The translations under genes and the position numbers were made by a program. 64,000 nt of DNA from Lachnospiraceae bacterium (lineage in GTDB: Bacteria > Bacillota > Clostridia > Lachnospirales > Lachnospiraceae): positions 124,001 through 188,000 of the forward strand of contig CAJTBO010000001.1 of the NCBI GenBank assembly GCA_910573755.1, read 5' to 3'. This document shows, one piece after another, positions 1-11,277 of this stretch (position 1 is the first letter of the stretch; each line of letters opens with the position of its first letter). Under the pieces are notes generated by a model. That model saw only the letters and a program-made list of their open reading frames with translations, was not told the origin of the DNA and searched no databases.

Positions 1-2
1 CC

Positions 3-71
3 ATGCCTTTCTATCCTATCTTGTTGGTCTCTATCCTGCTGCTTTCAGCCCTGACCTTACTGTCTGCATAA
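3..71 (+). CDS. Possible hydrophobic C-terminal tail at the window edge
   Basis: An open frame of 22 codons from an ATG to a TAA encodes an almost wholly hydrophobic stretch (Leu/Ile/Val/Ser) that would suit a final transmembrane helix. The window starts only two bases upstream, so it is unclear whether this is the tail of a longer gene convergent with mreB or chance. No ribosome binding site can be checked. Confidence 0.15.
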   Translation: MPFYPILLVSILLLSALTLLSA

Positions 72-101
72 ACCGGTCGTTTCCCGGCTTATCCGTATTA
101 C

Positions 102-1094
102 TCAGTCTTCCCTGTATCCGGCCAAAAACTCCACATACCGTCCTGTACCGATCGCCACCGCCGTCATGGGATCCTCCGCCGTCATGGTATTAATGCCGGT
201 TTTGTCCGAAATCAGTTCTTCCAGTCCTCTTAAAAGGCTGCCGCCCCCTGTCAGCACAATACCGCGGTCCGCAATATCCGCCGCCAGTTCGGGAGGCGTT
301 TTCTCCAATACGCTGTGGATTGCTTCCACGATCTGGGAAGTGGTTTCTTTCAATGCCTCCTCCGTTTCCTCCGACGAAACACGGATCGTATTAGGCAGGC
401 CGGATACAAGATTTCGCCCGCGCACATCCATAAAATCCGGTTCCGGTCTCGGGAAAGCGGAACCAATACGGATCTTGATATCCTCCGCCGTCCTTTCACC
501 GATCAGAAGATTATGCTTCTTCCTCATATACCGGACGATCGCCTCATCAAAATCATCCCCTGCAATCTTAATGGATGCGCTGACTACCGTTCCTCCGAGA
601 GAAATTACCGCCACATCGGAAGTACCGCCTCCGATATCCACGATCATATTGCCGCAGGGTTTTGAAATATCGATCCCGGCTCCGATCGCTGCCGCAATCG
701 GTTCTTCGATCACGGAAACCTCCCTTGCCCCCGCCTGATAGGTCGCGTCTTCCACCGCTTTTTTCTCTACTTCCGTCACACCGCTGGGCACACATACCGC
801 AATTCTCGGTTTCCGAATGCTTCGCTTTCCCAACGCCTTCTGAATAAAGTATTTCATCATTTTTTCGGTAACGGTATAATCGGAAATAACCCCCTGGCGA
901 AGCGGCCTTACCGCCACAATATTACCGGGCGTCCTTCCCAGCATCAGCCTTGCGTCCTCACCGATCGCTTTGATCTTATTCGTATCTCTGTCAAAAGCAA
1001 CGACAGAAGGTTCTTTCAATACAACACCTTTTCCTCTGATATATACCAGTATGCTGGCTGTTCCCAAATCAATCCCTATATCCGTATACTGCAT
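102..1094 (-). CDS. mreB: Rod shape-determining protein, MreB/Mbl family
   Basis: Bacterial actin homologue of 330 residues, the usual MreB/Mbl length. It polymerises on the inner face of the membrane and guides the cell-wall elongation machinery. The actin-fold ATP site is visible: the phosphate-1 motif near residue 9 (GIDLGTA), the phosphate-2 motif near 155 (DIGGGTSD) and the adenosine motif near 285 (LTGGGSLLRG). An AAAIGAG-type connect motif lies near 135. The ATG is preceded by AAAGGGGC on the minus strand. It appears monocistronic, with no mreCD nearby. Whether it is MreB, Mbl or MreBH cannot be decided from sequence alone; the family call is secure. Confidence 0.95.
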   Translation of the reverse strand: MQYTDIGIDLGTASILVYIRGKGVVLKEPSVVAFDRDTNKIKAIGEDARLMLGRTPGNIVAVRPLRQGVISDYTVTEKMMKYFIQKALGKRSIRKPRIAVCVPSGVTEVEKKAVEDATYQAGAREVSVIEEPIAAAIGAGIDISKPCGNMIVDIGGGTSDVAVISLGGTVVSASIKIAGDDFDEAIVRYMRKKHNLLIGERTAEDIKIRIGSAFPRPEPDFMDVRGRNLVSGLPNTIRVSSEETEEALKETTSQIVEAIHSVLEKTPPELAADIADRGIVLTGGGSLLRGLEELISDKTGINTMTAEDPMTAVAIGTGRYVEFLAGYRED

Positions 1095-1273
1095 CCCAAC
1101 TTAGCCCCTTTCCATGGTTTCACTCTATTGCATCGCACCCGTTAAGCGTTATTCCCTATTCTTAATTTTTCCATTTAGCACATATTTAAACATAAACTGG
1201 CACAATATTAAACATACAAAGCCATTATAAACCACTTGAAAAGATTTTCAAAGACCTTTCACGAAATTTTTAC

Positions 1274-1319
1274 AAAAAAAAGAGACGCAAAATAAGTCAG
1301 ATCTCTTATTTCGCGTCCC
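1274..1319 (-). terminator. Intrinsic terminator of the secreted-protein gene
   Basis: On the minus strand a stem of about 15 bp (arms GGGACGCGAAATAAG and CTTATTTTGCGTCTC, one or two wobble pairs, 8-nt loop) is followed directly by eight T residues. It lies about 65 bp after the stop of the gene at 1386-2495 and insulates it from mreB. Confidence 0.85.
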
Positions 1320-1385
1320 TGCTCTTTTGTCAATATCGTTTCACCGGTTTCTCTGCAATATACGTCCGTGAAATTACAGATTCCC

Positions 1386-2495
1386 CTAAGGCAGCAGATC
1401 AAATGCGCCTTTCGGTCCCCACATGACCGCATAACTCCTGAACTGATCGGTCGCAATCGTCACTGTACTGTCATTGACATCCATATCCTTTAAAATGCTT
1501 ACCGTACCATCCGCATTCAGCACCGCTACCGCATAATCCGCATATGCCGGGAAACTGAAGGGTACTGTCATTGTCACCAGAATTTTCTGATTCGTCTGGA
1601 GAACTCTCTCTTTTCTCCCGTTTTTCAGTTCGATCTCATAACAGGAAGCCCCCCTTGCACCGGCTCTCCATGCCGCATACCGCAAAGGTCCTGCCGAATA
1701 GGGCCCCGGTTCCGCAGCCCCGACTTCCAATGTGACGATCTGGTCGCCCACTGCAGCCCTTACTGCCGCCGCATCCGTAGTCGTACCTATATCATACATC
1801 TGGTATCCCTTGGACGCAGCACTTACCGTGCTGACGATATCCTTCGCATAAGTAGATATCCAGAGCTGCTCCAACGCATAGGGACTTACATTCCGGAACG
1901 CGTTAAACGTCCCCGCCGGCGCCGCTATGACCGCAAAGGTATCAAAATTGCTGCTGTCCACTGTCAGCGTCACCGGATTCGGATCCAGATCTCCCAGAAT
2001 CTCCAGCCCTCCGTCCTGCTTTATGCTGATCACCGCATAGTCCTTTGCCGGATCGCTGCCGTTCGGAAGCACCATCCCGACCCTGACGGGGCTAACCATT
2101 CCCACTACATCCTGCGTCCAGCCTTCCTCCGTGTAGAATTCCATGTCCATGTCCAGAATTCCCACCACATGGCCGCCCAGAGATGCCGCCATATTACTAA
2201 AGGTGTTCCGCGCCTGCTCACCGCACTCACTGTCCGTCACATTCAGACGCACACCGACATTCAGTTCCAGCTGCTCCCAGCTTATGCCTGCATACATTTT
2301 CACCGTTGCCTGAGGTGTCTGTATACTGACATTGGAAAATGTCTTGGAATAATTCGCTGTATATACCCTGACATCATTCCAGTTTTTGGAATAGTCCGGT
2401 GCCGCCTCTGTCTGCAATTTTGATGCCGGTGCCGCAAACACGCACAGGGACATCGCCGCAGCCATTATTACTGCCACCACTCTTTTTACTCTCAT
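1386..2495 (-). CDS. Secreted protein of unknown function
   Basis: 369 residues with a clear Sec signal peptide: a basic start (MRVKR), a hydrophobic core of alanine/valine/methionine, and a probable AxA-type cleavage near residue 22-25. No lipobox cysteine follows, so it should be released or wall-associated. The mature part has repeated beta-rich stretches in which a segment of about 40 residues ending in 'dsstvtiatdqFrsYAVm' resembles an earlier one ending 'tvdssnFdtFaVia', suggesting two or more copies of a small beta domain. No catalytic motif was recognised. It is a single gene between uvrA and mreB with its own terminator. Function is unknown. Confidence 0.7.
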   Translation of the reverse strand: MRVKRVVAVIMAAAMSLCVFAAPASKLQTEAAPDYSKNWNDVRVYTANYSKTFSNVSIQTPQATVKMYAGISWEQLELNVGVRLNVTDSECGEQARNTFSNMAASLGGHVVGILDMDMEFYTEEGWTQDVVGMVSPVRVGMVLPNGSDPAKDYAVISIKQDGGLEILGDLDPNPVTLTVDSSNFDTFAVIAAPAGTFNAFRNVSPYALEQLWISTYAKDIVSTVSAASKGYQMYDIGTTTDAAAVRAAVGDQIVTLEVGAAEPGPYSAGPLRYAAWRAGARGASCYEIELKNGRKERVLQTNQKILVTMTVPFSFPAYADYAVAVLNADGTVSILKDMDVNDSTVTIATDQFRSYAVMWGPKGAFDLLP

Positions 2496-2684
2496 AAAGA
2501 CCTCCCATCCGGAAATACCCGTCTGATTTAATAAATACTTCTATCGTTATCAGCATATCAAATCTGTCTTGCAAATACAAGTAAATTGACGTATTGTTCA
2601 ACAAATTTTAATAATTAAGGAAATGTTTTCCTTAAATTCACACATTTCTACACGCCTCGCGGCATAGTGCAAAATCTCAGGCCC

Positions 2685-5537
<2,853 letters not shown>

Positions 5538-5667
5538 CACTTTTCTCCTCTTCCGATTCCAGAAAATTTCTCTATCTATATAAAATCAACATACAGCGCC
5601 GTCACAGCACAGCACGTTACCGTTCAAAACAGACCTATTCCCGCGGTAATTCCGCAAAGCGCCTGCG

Positions 5668-7665
5668 CTATTCTCTGTCGTTCAATATTTTCTTCAATTC
5701 CAGCATCTTATCGCGCAGTTCCGCCGCTGTCTCGAAGTCCAGATCCGCCGCCGCCTTTTTCATCTTCTTCTGCACTTCCGCCACCAGTTTTTCCAGTTCC
5801 TTCAGATCCATAGATTCAGGATCTTTCTCAAACCGTACCTCTTCCTTCGCCACTGTCCTGGAAATACTGATCAACTCCCGGACAGCTTTCCGGATCGTCT
5901 GCGGCGTAATGCCGTGCTCTTCATTATAAGCCTGCTGCAGCCTCCGGCGCCTTTCTGTCTCCTCCAACGCCGCCTGCATGGAATCCGTTATCACATCCGC
6001 GTACATCACCACATGGCCGTCCGCATTTCTCGCCGCACGTCCGATGGTCTGGATCAGCGAGGTTTCTGAACGCAGAAATCCCTCCTTGTCCGCATCCAGT
6101 ATCGCCACAAGGGAAATCTCAGGGATATCAAGGCCCTCCCTGAGCAGGTTTATCCCCACCAGCACATCAAAGACATCCAGACGCATATCCCGGATGATCT
6201 CGGCCCTCTCCAGTGTATCAATATCGGAATGCAGGTACTTCACACGGATACCCACATCTTTCATATATTCTGTCAGGTCCTCCGCCATCCGCTTTGTCAG
6301 CGTCGTCACCAGCACCTTATTTTTCTTTTCCGTTTCTTTCCTGATCTCGGAGATCAGATCGTCAATCTGCCCCTCCACCGGGCGCACCGACACTTCCGGA
6401 TCAAGCAGGCCGGTAGGGCGGATGATCTGTTCCGTCCGCAGCAGTTCATGTTCCGCTTCATACTTAGAAGGCGTGGCAGACACGAACATCATCTGGTCGA
6501 TATGCTCTTCAAATTCCGAAAAATTAAGCGGCCTGTTATCCAGCGCCGAAGGCAGCCGGAAACCATATTCCACCAATGTCGTTTTCCGGGAGCGGTCCCC
6601 CGTGTACATTGCACCGATCTGGGGCACCGTCATATGGGACTCGTCGATAATGATCAGAAAATCATCCTTAAAATAATCCATTAAAGTAAACGGCGTCGCC
6701 CCTGCCTCCAGTCCGTTCAAATGTCTGGAATAATTCTCGATCCCGGAACAAAAGCCGGTTTCCCGCAGCATCTCGATATCAAAGTTTGTCCGCTCGGAGA
6801 TCCTCTGCGCCTCCAGCAGCTTGTCCTCGCCTTTAAAAAACCGGATCTGATCTTCCAGTTCTTTCTCAATATTATCGCAGGCCGCATTAATCTTTTCCGG
6901 CGCCACTACATAGTGCGAAGCCGGAAAAATGGAAATATGGCTCAGTTCCGCGTGGGGCGCTCCGGTCAGAGGGTCCACCTCCATGATACGGTCGATCTCA
7001 TCCCCGAAAAACTCGATCCGGATCAAATAGTCCCCGCCCTGCGCCGGATAAACCTCTATCGTATCTCCCCTGACCCGGAACGTTCCCCTCTCTACATCCA
7101 TATCATTCCGGTTGTACTGAATCGCGATCAGTTCTTTCAGCACCTCATCCCGGTCCTTCTGCTGCCCGGGCCGCAGAGATACTATCAGTTCCTGATACTC
7201 ATCCGGGCTTCCCAGACCGTAGATGCAGGATACACTCGCCACCACGATCACATCCCGCCGCTCAGAAAGAGACGCCGTGGCGGAGAGCCGCAGCTTGTCG
7301 ATCTCTTCATTGATGGCGGAATCTTTTGCGATATAGGTATCTGTAGAAGGCACGTAGGCTTCCGGTTGGTAATAGTCGTAATAGGACACAAAATATTCCA
7401 CTGCGTTACTCGGAAAATACTCTTTGAACTCACCATAGAGCTGTGCCGCTAATGTCTTATTGTGCGCTATTACCAAAGTCGGCTTGTTAAGCTGTGCGAT
7501 CACGTTGGCCATGGTAAAGGTCTTCCCGGAGCCCGTAACACCCAATAAAGTCTGGAATTGATTGCCTTCCCGGAACCCATTGACCAGGGCTTCTATGGCC
7601 TGCGGCTGGTCGCCTGTGGGCTGGTATTCTGAGTGAAGTTTGAAGATTTTTTGTTCATTTTGCAC
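5668..7665 (-). CDS. uvrB: Excinuclease ABC subunit B
   Basis: Helicase-like damage verification subunit of nucleotide excision repair, 665 residues (usual 650-680). Walker A GVTGSGKT lies near residue 42, the beta-hairpin region with conserved tyrosines ([14 protein letters not shown]) near 92-105, DESH near 340, and a C-terminal UVR helix pair ([17 protein letters not shown]) that contacts UvrC. The reading frame opens with GTG preceded by AGAGGTGA at suitable spacing. An SOS box and a promoter-like pair lie about 200-250 bp upstream, in line with damage induction. uvrA follows. Confidence 0.98.
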   Translation of the reverse strand: MQNEQKIFKLHSEYQPTGDQPQAIEALVNGFREGNQFQTLLGVTGSGKTFTMANVIAQLNKPTLVIAHNKTLAAQLYGEFKEYFPSNAVEYFVSYYDYYQPEAYVPSTDTYIAKDSAINEEIDKLRLSATASLSERRDVIVVASVSCIYGLGSPDEYQELIVSLRPGQQKDRDEVLKELIAIQYNRNDMDVERGTFRVRGDTIEVYPAQGGDYLIRIEFFGDEIDRIMEVDPLTGAPHAELSHISIFPASHYVVAPEKINAACDNIEKELEDQIRFFKGEDKLLEAQRISERTNFDIEMLRETGFCSGIENYSRHLNGLEAGATPFTLMDYFKDDFLIIIDESHMTVPQIGAMYTGDRSRKTTLVEYGFRLPSALDNRPLNFSEFEEHIDQMMFVSATPSKYEAEHELLRTEQIIRPTGLLDPEVSVRPVEGQIDDLISEIRKETEKKNKVLVTTLTKRMAEDLTEYMKDVGIRVKYLHSDIDTLERAEIIRDMRLDVFDVLVGINLLREGLDIPEISLVAILDADKEGFLRSETSLIQTIGRAARNADGHVVMYADVITDSMQAALEETERRRRLQQAYNEEHGITPQTIRKAVRELISISRTVAKEEVRFEKDPESMDLKELEKLVAEVQKKMKKAAADLDFETAAELRDKMLELKKILNDRE

Positions 7666-7867
7666 AAATACTCACCTCTGATTTCGTAGTAAAAAAGACG
7701 CCTATACGCCACAAATTCGTCGTGGAGCATTTTATTTTCGTCGTGGTGTTTACTTGAATCGGGGCAAAACAGGCCCACGACGAATTCCGTTCACAATTTG
7801 CTGTTTTTGCAACCTGGCGTACCTCAGTAATTCCATACGGACAAAACAGCACTCAAAGAACTTTTTT

Positions 7868-7920
7868 ATCTTACCACAGATCACGAAATTTGTATAGATG
7901 GAAAATCGAACTTTTGTTCT
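7868..7920 (-). promoter_or_regulatory. LexA/SOS box and promoter for uvrB
   Basis: CGAACTTTTGTTCT at 7907-7920 matches the Bacillota LexA (DinR) consensus CGAAC-N4-GTTCG in all but the last base. Reading the minus strand toward uvrB, a TATACA/TAAGAT pair with a 17-bp gap (7868-7896) follows as candidate -35/-10. The box ends three bases before the stop of the integrase gene, so the island boundary is very close. SOS control of uvrBA is established in Bacillus; its use here is inferred. Confidence 0.6.
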
Positions 7921-7923
7921 TTT

Positions 7924-9225
7924 TCATCCTGCCTCCGGAAGAAATTCCGTTACGTCCATCACAATCTCCAGCAGTTCTTTTTTAAAGCTTTCCTTCTCTT
8001 CCATGTTTGGCAAAACTTCTTTCATATATGCTTCAATTTCCGGCACGCCGTCCGCTATGATACCTCTATTATCAGCATAAACATCCATTGTTATGATTTC
8101 TTTTGCATGTCCCATGAGCTTTGATACCGCTTTCGGATTGAATGCCTCTTTCAGCAGGAGCGTACAGTATGTGCTGCGCAGATCATGCCAGCGGATGTTC
8201 GGCAGGCCATTTTCAGCAAGAAGCTGTTTATAATACCTGCAATGAAATCCTTTGCTCCTCGCCCTGCCATAGGTGGAACAACAGATATAGTCCAGATCCT
8301 GAAACTCTTCCTTTCTTCGGTTTCTGTTTTTCTCATACACCTGCCGTTCCTTTAAGATCGCATCAAAGACATAATCAGGAATCGGAATTTCTCTGTAACT
8401 GGATTTTGTCTTTAATCCTACCTCCTGTTTCGTAAAAGTTTTTGGAGCAAAGTCTTCTTTTGCTGTGTTATGTACCCTCCCTAACTGGCGTTCTACTTTT
8501 AAGGTGCGGTTGATATAATCCACGTCCGAATATTTCACACCATTTATCTCGGATCTCCGAAGCCCCATCAGAACATTAAACATCACCTGCATATGGATCG
8601 GGGTATCTTTGCTCTTTTCCAGCAAAACCTGAATCTGCTCCATAGTCAGCGTTTTCTGTGTATCAATATTCCTGGTTCTAAATCCTGATTTCTGCTGCGG
8701 CTTTTCTGCTTTGGGAAGTCCTATTCCATCCACCGGACTTGCCTGGATCACTTTGTTCGTTACCGCATAACGAAAAGAGACATTCATGATTGTTTTTACC
8801 AGCTCTGCTATCGACCTCGAATAGCCTGCCTTGGTATTAAACAATTTTTGAACATCTCCACGGGTAACATCCATCATTTTTTTCTTACCCAGAATGGGAA
8901 TGATGTGATTCTTTACTATTCCGCAATAACCATAGTAGGTTTCGTAACTGTCAGTACGCTTTTTAAGGTCCGTTTCAAGCCAGAATATCATAAAATCAGA
9001 CACATTGACCTTTGTATATACAACAAACGTACCATTATATAATTCTGCGATTGTCTTCTCTCTTGCCTTATTTGCTTCTTTCTCTGTTTTGAATCCGGAC
9101 TTCTGCTGTGGTTTTTCGCTTCCGTCCGGATATCTCAGGAATACCCTGTAGCCGAAGCCGGAGCGCACAGGCATTACCTGTGACACTCTCCAATCGACAT
9201 AATTTTTCAAACTCAGATCTAACAT
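7924..9225 (-). CDS. Tyrosine recombinase / phage-type integrase
   Basis: 433-residue site-specific recombinase. Order: an N-terminal arm-binding-type region (to about 60), a SAM-like core-binding domain (about 65-165), and the catalytic domain. Catalytic residues visible are Arg in 'LMGLRRSE', the HDLR box in 'IRWHDLRSTY', a later His in 'LMGHAKE' and the nucleophile Tyr in 'TMDVYAD', so it looks active. ATG follows AGGGAGTG. An odd feature is a near-identical short repeat, EKPQQKSGF(K/R)T, around residues 37-47 and again near 173-184. It sits at the uvrB-side edge of an island with TA and IS genes, as expected for an integrating element. No att repeats could be identified. Confidence 0.9.
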   Translation of the reverse strand: MLDLSLKNYVDWRVSQVMPVRSGFGYRVFLRYPDGSEKPQQKSGFKTEKEANKAREKTIAELYNGTFVVYTKVNVSDFMIFWLETDLKKRTDSYETYYGYCGIVKNHIIPILGKKKMMDVTRGDVQKLFNTKAGYSRSIAELVKTIMNVSFRYAVTNKVIQASPVDGIGLPKAEKPQQKSGFRTRNIDTQKTLTMEQIQVLLEKSKDTPIHMQVMFNVLMGLRRSEINGVKYSDVDYINRTLKVERQLGRVHNTAKEDFAPKTFTKQEVGLKTKSSYREIPIPDYVFDAILKERQVYEKNRNRRKEEFQDLDYICCSTYGRARSKGFHCRYYKQLLAENGLPNIRWHDLRSTYCTLLLKEAFNPKAVSKLMGHAKEIITMDVYADNRGIIADGVPEIEAYMKEVLPNMEEKESFKKELLEIVMDVTEFLPEAG

Positions 9226-9293
9226 GCAGAATCACTCCCTTCCGGAACAAATGTATGATTCATAAACGTAATGATCTGCTCATTCTCATCCAT
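9219..9293 (-). pseudogene. 3' remnant of a small ORF overlapping the integrase start
   Basis: The frame ending at a TAG that overlaps the integrase ATG (ATGTTAG) encodes a short charged tail starting MDENEQIITF; the same frame stays open upstream to about 9345 before a stop. The overlap suggests a gene once co-translated with int, possibly an excisionase or regulator, whose 5' part was lost where the IS110 copy begins. The identity is not recognisable. Confidence 0.35.
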
Positions 9294-9344
9294 ATAACCC
9301 GTCTTTCTGCGAAAGACACCAATGCGCCATGAAACAGTCGCACA

Positions 9345-10515
9345 GGCTTTCGCTTTTTATTTTTGTTTCCTTCTGATATTATTTTTATACGACTGACACA
9401 CTACAGAACACGTGGAGGTGAGTGGCGGGGCTGTATAGCGGCGACCTCGTATTCATATATGTTGTCGGTCATCCGTTAAGGCATCAATGAGTGGCGCATA
9501 ACAGTAGCCCGTAAACTTATCTCTTCCGAAGTCGGCTCGATCTCGCCGGATGGCCAGTCACTGTCAGTTTTATCACTATATTATCAGGAGGTAGTTACTT
9601 GTCTTTCAAAATTTTAAAATCCAACTGCTGTGGGCTTGATGTCCACAAAACATGGATCTATGCCTGTGTTGGTATCACTGATTCCAATAACCGTACAGAG
9701 TATAAGCAGGCCCGCTTTTCTTCCTTCACAAAAGGATTGAATGAGCTGTGTGACTGGCTTGCAAAATACAACTGTAATGATGTATGCATGGAATCTACCG
9801 GCAAATATTGGATCCCTGTATTCAATATCTTAGAGCAACATGAAATCCGGGTTACTCTATCCCATCCCAAATACACAAAACCGATGAAAGGAAATAAAAC
9901 CGACCGCAAAGATGCCAAATGGATTTGTGATCTATACATGTGCGGCATGGTTAAACCTTCTTTTATTCCACCTGCTGACATCAGAGAGCTCAGGGATCTC
10001 GTAAGATACCGTTTCAAACTCACCTGTATGATCACCGGCGAGAAAAATCGTGCCCAAAATTGTCTTACTGTATCCAATCTTAAACTGGATGATGTCTTTT
10101 CTGATGTATTTGGTAAGTCTTCCCGTTCTATTACAGAACAGATTTTGCAACACCCCGGGGAAAAAATTGATGTAGCGCCTTTCGTCCACGGTCGCTGTAA
10201 AACTCCTGTTGAAGAAATACAGGCTGCTGTTGACGGGGCTGTCTCTAAAGAACAAGCTGTGAAACTCAGACAATGCCTTGATCATATCGACGAATTACAA
10301 AAGCACATTTCAGAAATAGAACAGGAAATCCTTCGTCTCAGTGATAAATATGAGGCTGCTTTAAACTTAATAAGGACTGTTCCGGGATTCAATAAGAATC
10401 CAATGACTGCTATTCAAGTGCTTTCAGAGATTGGCGGTGATATGTCTGTCTTCCCCACAGCAAAACACCTTGTCTCATGGGCAGGATGCTGTCCCCGAAA
10501 TGATAAGTTTGGGAT
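9345..10515 (+). mobile_element. Truncated IS110-family element
   Basis: Holds a structured non-coding leader and an IS110 transposase gene whose 3' part is missing. The left edge is approximate (between about 9330 and 9415). The right break is after about 10506, where the conserved 'SWAGCCPRND' coding sequence changes abruptly into AT-rich sequence containing the promoter of the AbiE operon. IS110 elements lack inverted repeats and do not duplicate targets, so edges cannot be fixed from sequence alone. Confidence 0.7.
9417..9580 (+). ncRNA. Candidate bridge RNA of the IS110 element
   Basis: IS110 elements transcribe a bridge RNA from the non-coding end upstream of the transposase; it has two loops that pair with donor and target DNA. 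This 180-bp leader has no ORF and shows paired arms: GGGGCTGT near 9426 with ACAGTAGCCC near 9502, enclosing smaller GACC/GGTC pairing, then a second hairpin in which TCGGC (near 9532) pairs with GCCGG around a TCGATCTC loop. Placement right before the TTG start fits the IS110 group. The exact ends and loops are not determined. Confidence 0.45.
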
Positions 10516-10561
10516 GTTCAGATTGACTATATTTTTAAAAAATGTTATTATAATTGCATAA
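9599..10561 (+). pseudogene. IS110-family transposase, C-terminally truncated
   Basis: 320 codons against about 400 or more in intact members. It starts at TTG, six bases after AGGAGGT, typical of the group. The N-terminal RuvC-like DEDD domain is recognisable: 'GLDVHKTWI' near residue 12, 'CMESTGKYW' near 60, and 'GNKTDRKDAKWI' near 97. The second domain starts with the helix-hairpin motif ('IRTVPGFNKNPMTAIQVLSEIG') and reaches 'SWAGCCPRND', after which the frame runs into unrelated AT-rich DNA. The segment bearing the catalytic serine is absent, so it should be inactive. Confidence 0.85.
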
Positions 10562-10571
10562 AAATATGCAA
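10523..10571 (+). promoter_or_regulatory. Promoter and probable operator of the AbiE-type operon
   Basis: A TTGACT box (10523-10528) and TATAAT (10549-10554) are separated by 20 bp. Directly after the -10 lies the inverted repeat TTGCATA-AAAA-TATGCAA (10554-10571). AbiEi antitoxins are known to repress their own promoters through inverted repeats, so this is a reasonable operator; the long spacer leaves the -35 uncertain. Confidence 0.5.
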
Positions 10572-10608
10572 AGAGCGTAAAAATAATAACAAAGAAGGGA
10601 GTGGCCAT

Positions 10609-11277
10609 ATGAACAATATAGGATACAGGAATTTATTGATCCAATATATAGACAGACAGGAAGCCGATCAGCCGATTTTGACAACTCAGATCACGCAGTA
10701 TGTTGCAAGGGAAACCGGTTTGGATGAAGCAGACGTAAAAAAAGCGGTTAATGTGAATATGGCCAGACTGGAAAGGGCAGACAAGATCCTGCGGATAGAA
10801 AAGGGCGTCTATTGTAAAAAGATTAAAACGGCATTTGGATATTATACACCCAACAGAGAAACCTTATTCTGCAGGCAGCTATTATATGATGAGGATGATG
10901 TGATCGGATATGAAACAGGGTTGTCTGTGCTGAACCGTTTAGGTCTGGTGTCCCAGATGCCCAAAAGGAGATGCATTGCGACAAACCGGTATACCAAAAG
11001 AGTACCCGCCGGTATGCAGGTTGAGATAAAAAAACCTTCTGTAAACGTAAACCGATCCAATTACCGTTATCTCCAGATTCTGGATGTGATAAGAGATTTG
11101 GATATTGCCCCGGTTGATGCCGCAAAACCGGAAGAACTGTTAAAGCGGACGGTAAAAACATTAGAGCTTGACACAGATGTCCTGATCTATATGGCAAGGA
11201 AATTTTACAATCCGAAAATACTGGTCAAAACAATTGATATTATGCTGAGAGGGCTTTATGAAACTGCACAGGGATAA
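10609..11277 (+). CDS. AbiEi-like antitoxin / transcriptional regulator (DUF6088 type)
   Basis: 222 residues. The N-terminal 70 residues form a winged-helix-like DNA-binding region (ITQYVARETGLDEADVKKAVNVNMARLERADKILRIEKGVYCKK), followed by the AbiEi-type core around 'GYETGLSVLNRLGLVSQMPKRRCIATNRY'. In type IV toxin-antitoxin systems this partner blocks the nucleotidyltransferase toxin without binding it tightly and represses the operon. ATG follows GAAGGGAG. Its stop overlaps the next gene by 20 bp, implying coupled translation. Some such pairs give phage defence by abortive infection; that role here is inferred from family only. Confidence 0.8.
   Translation: MNNIGYRNLLIQYIDRQEADQPILTTQITQYVARETGLDEADVKKAVNVNMARLERADKILRIEKGVYCKKIKTAFGYYTPNRETLFCRQLLYDEDDVIGYETGLSVLNRLGLVSQMPKRRCIATNRYTKRVPAGMQVEIKKPSVNVNRSNYRYLQILDVIRDLDIAPVDAAKPEELLKRTVKTLELDTDVLIYMARKFYNPKILVKTIDIMLRGLYETAQG

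Noticed and set aside
568-847. Frames opposite mreB
   Set aside because: They are shadows of the mreB coding sequence on the other strand and in other frames.
7593-7852. Small ORFs in the uvrB leader
   Set aside because: No conserved start signals; the region fits an untranslated leader of uvrB.
9339-9420. Possible CRISPR or short tandem repeat in the AT-rich stretch
   Set aside because: No repeat unit recurs with regular spacing here or elsewhere in the window; no cas genes.
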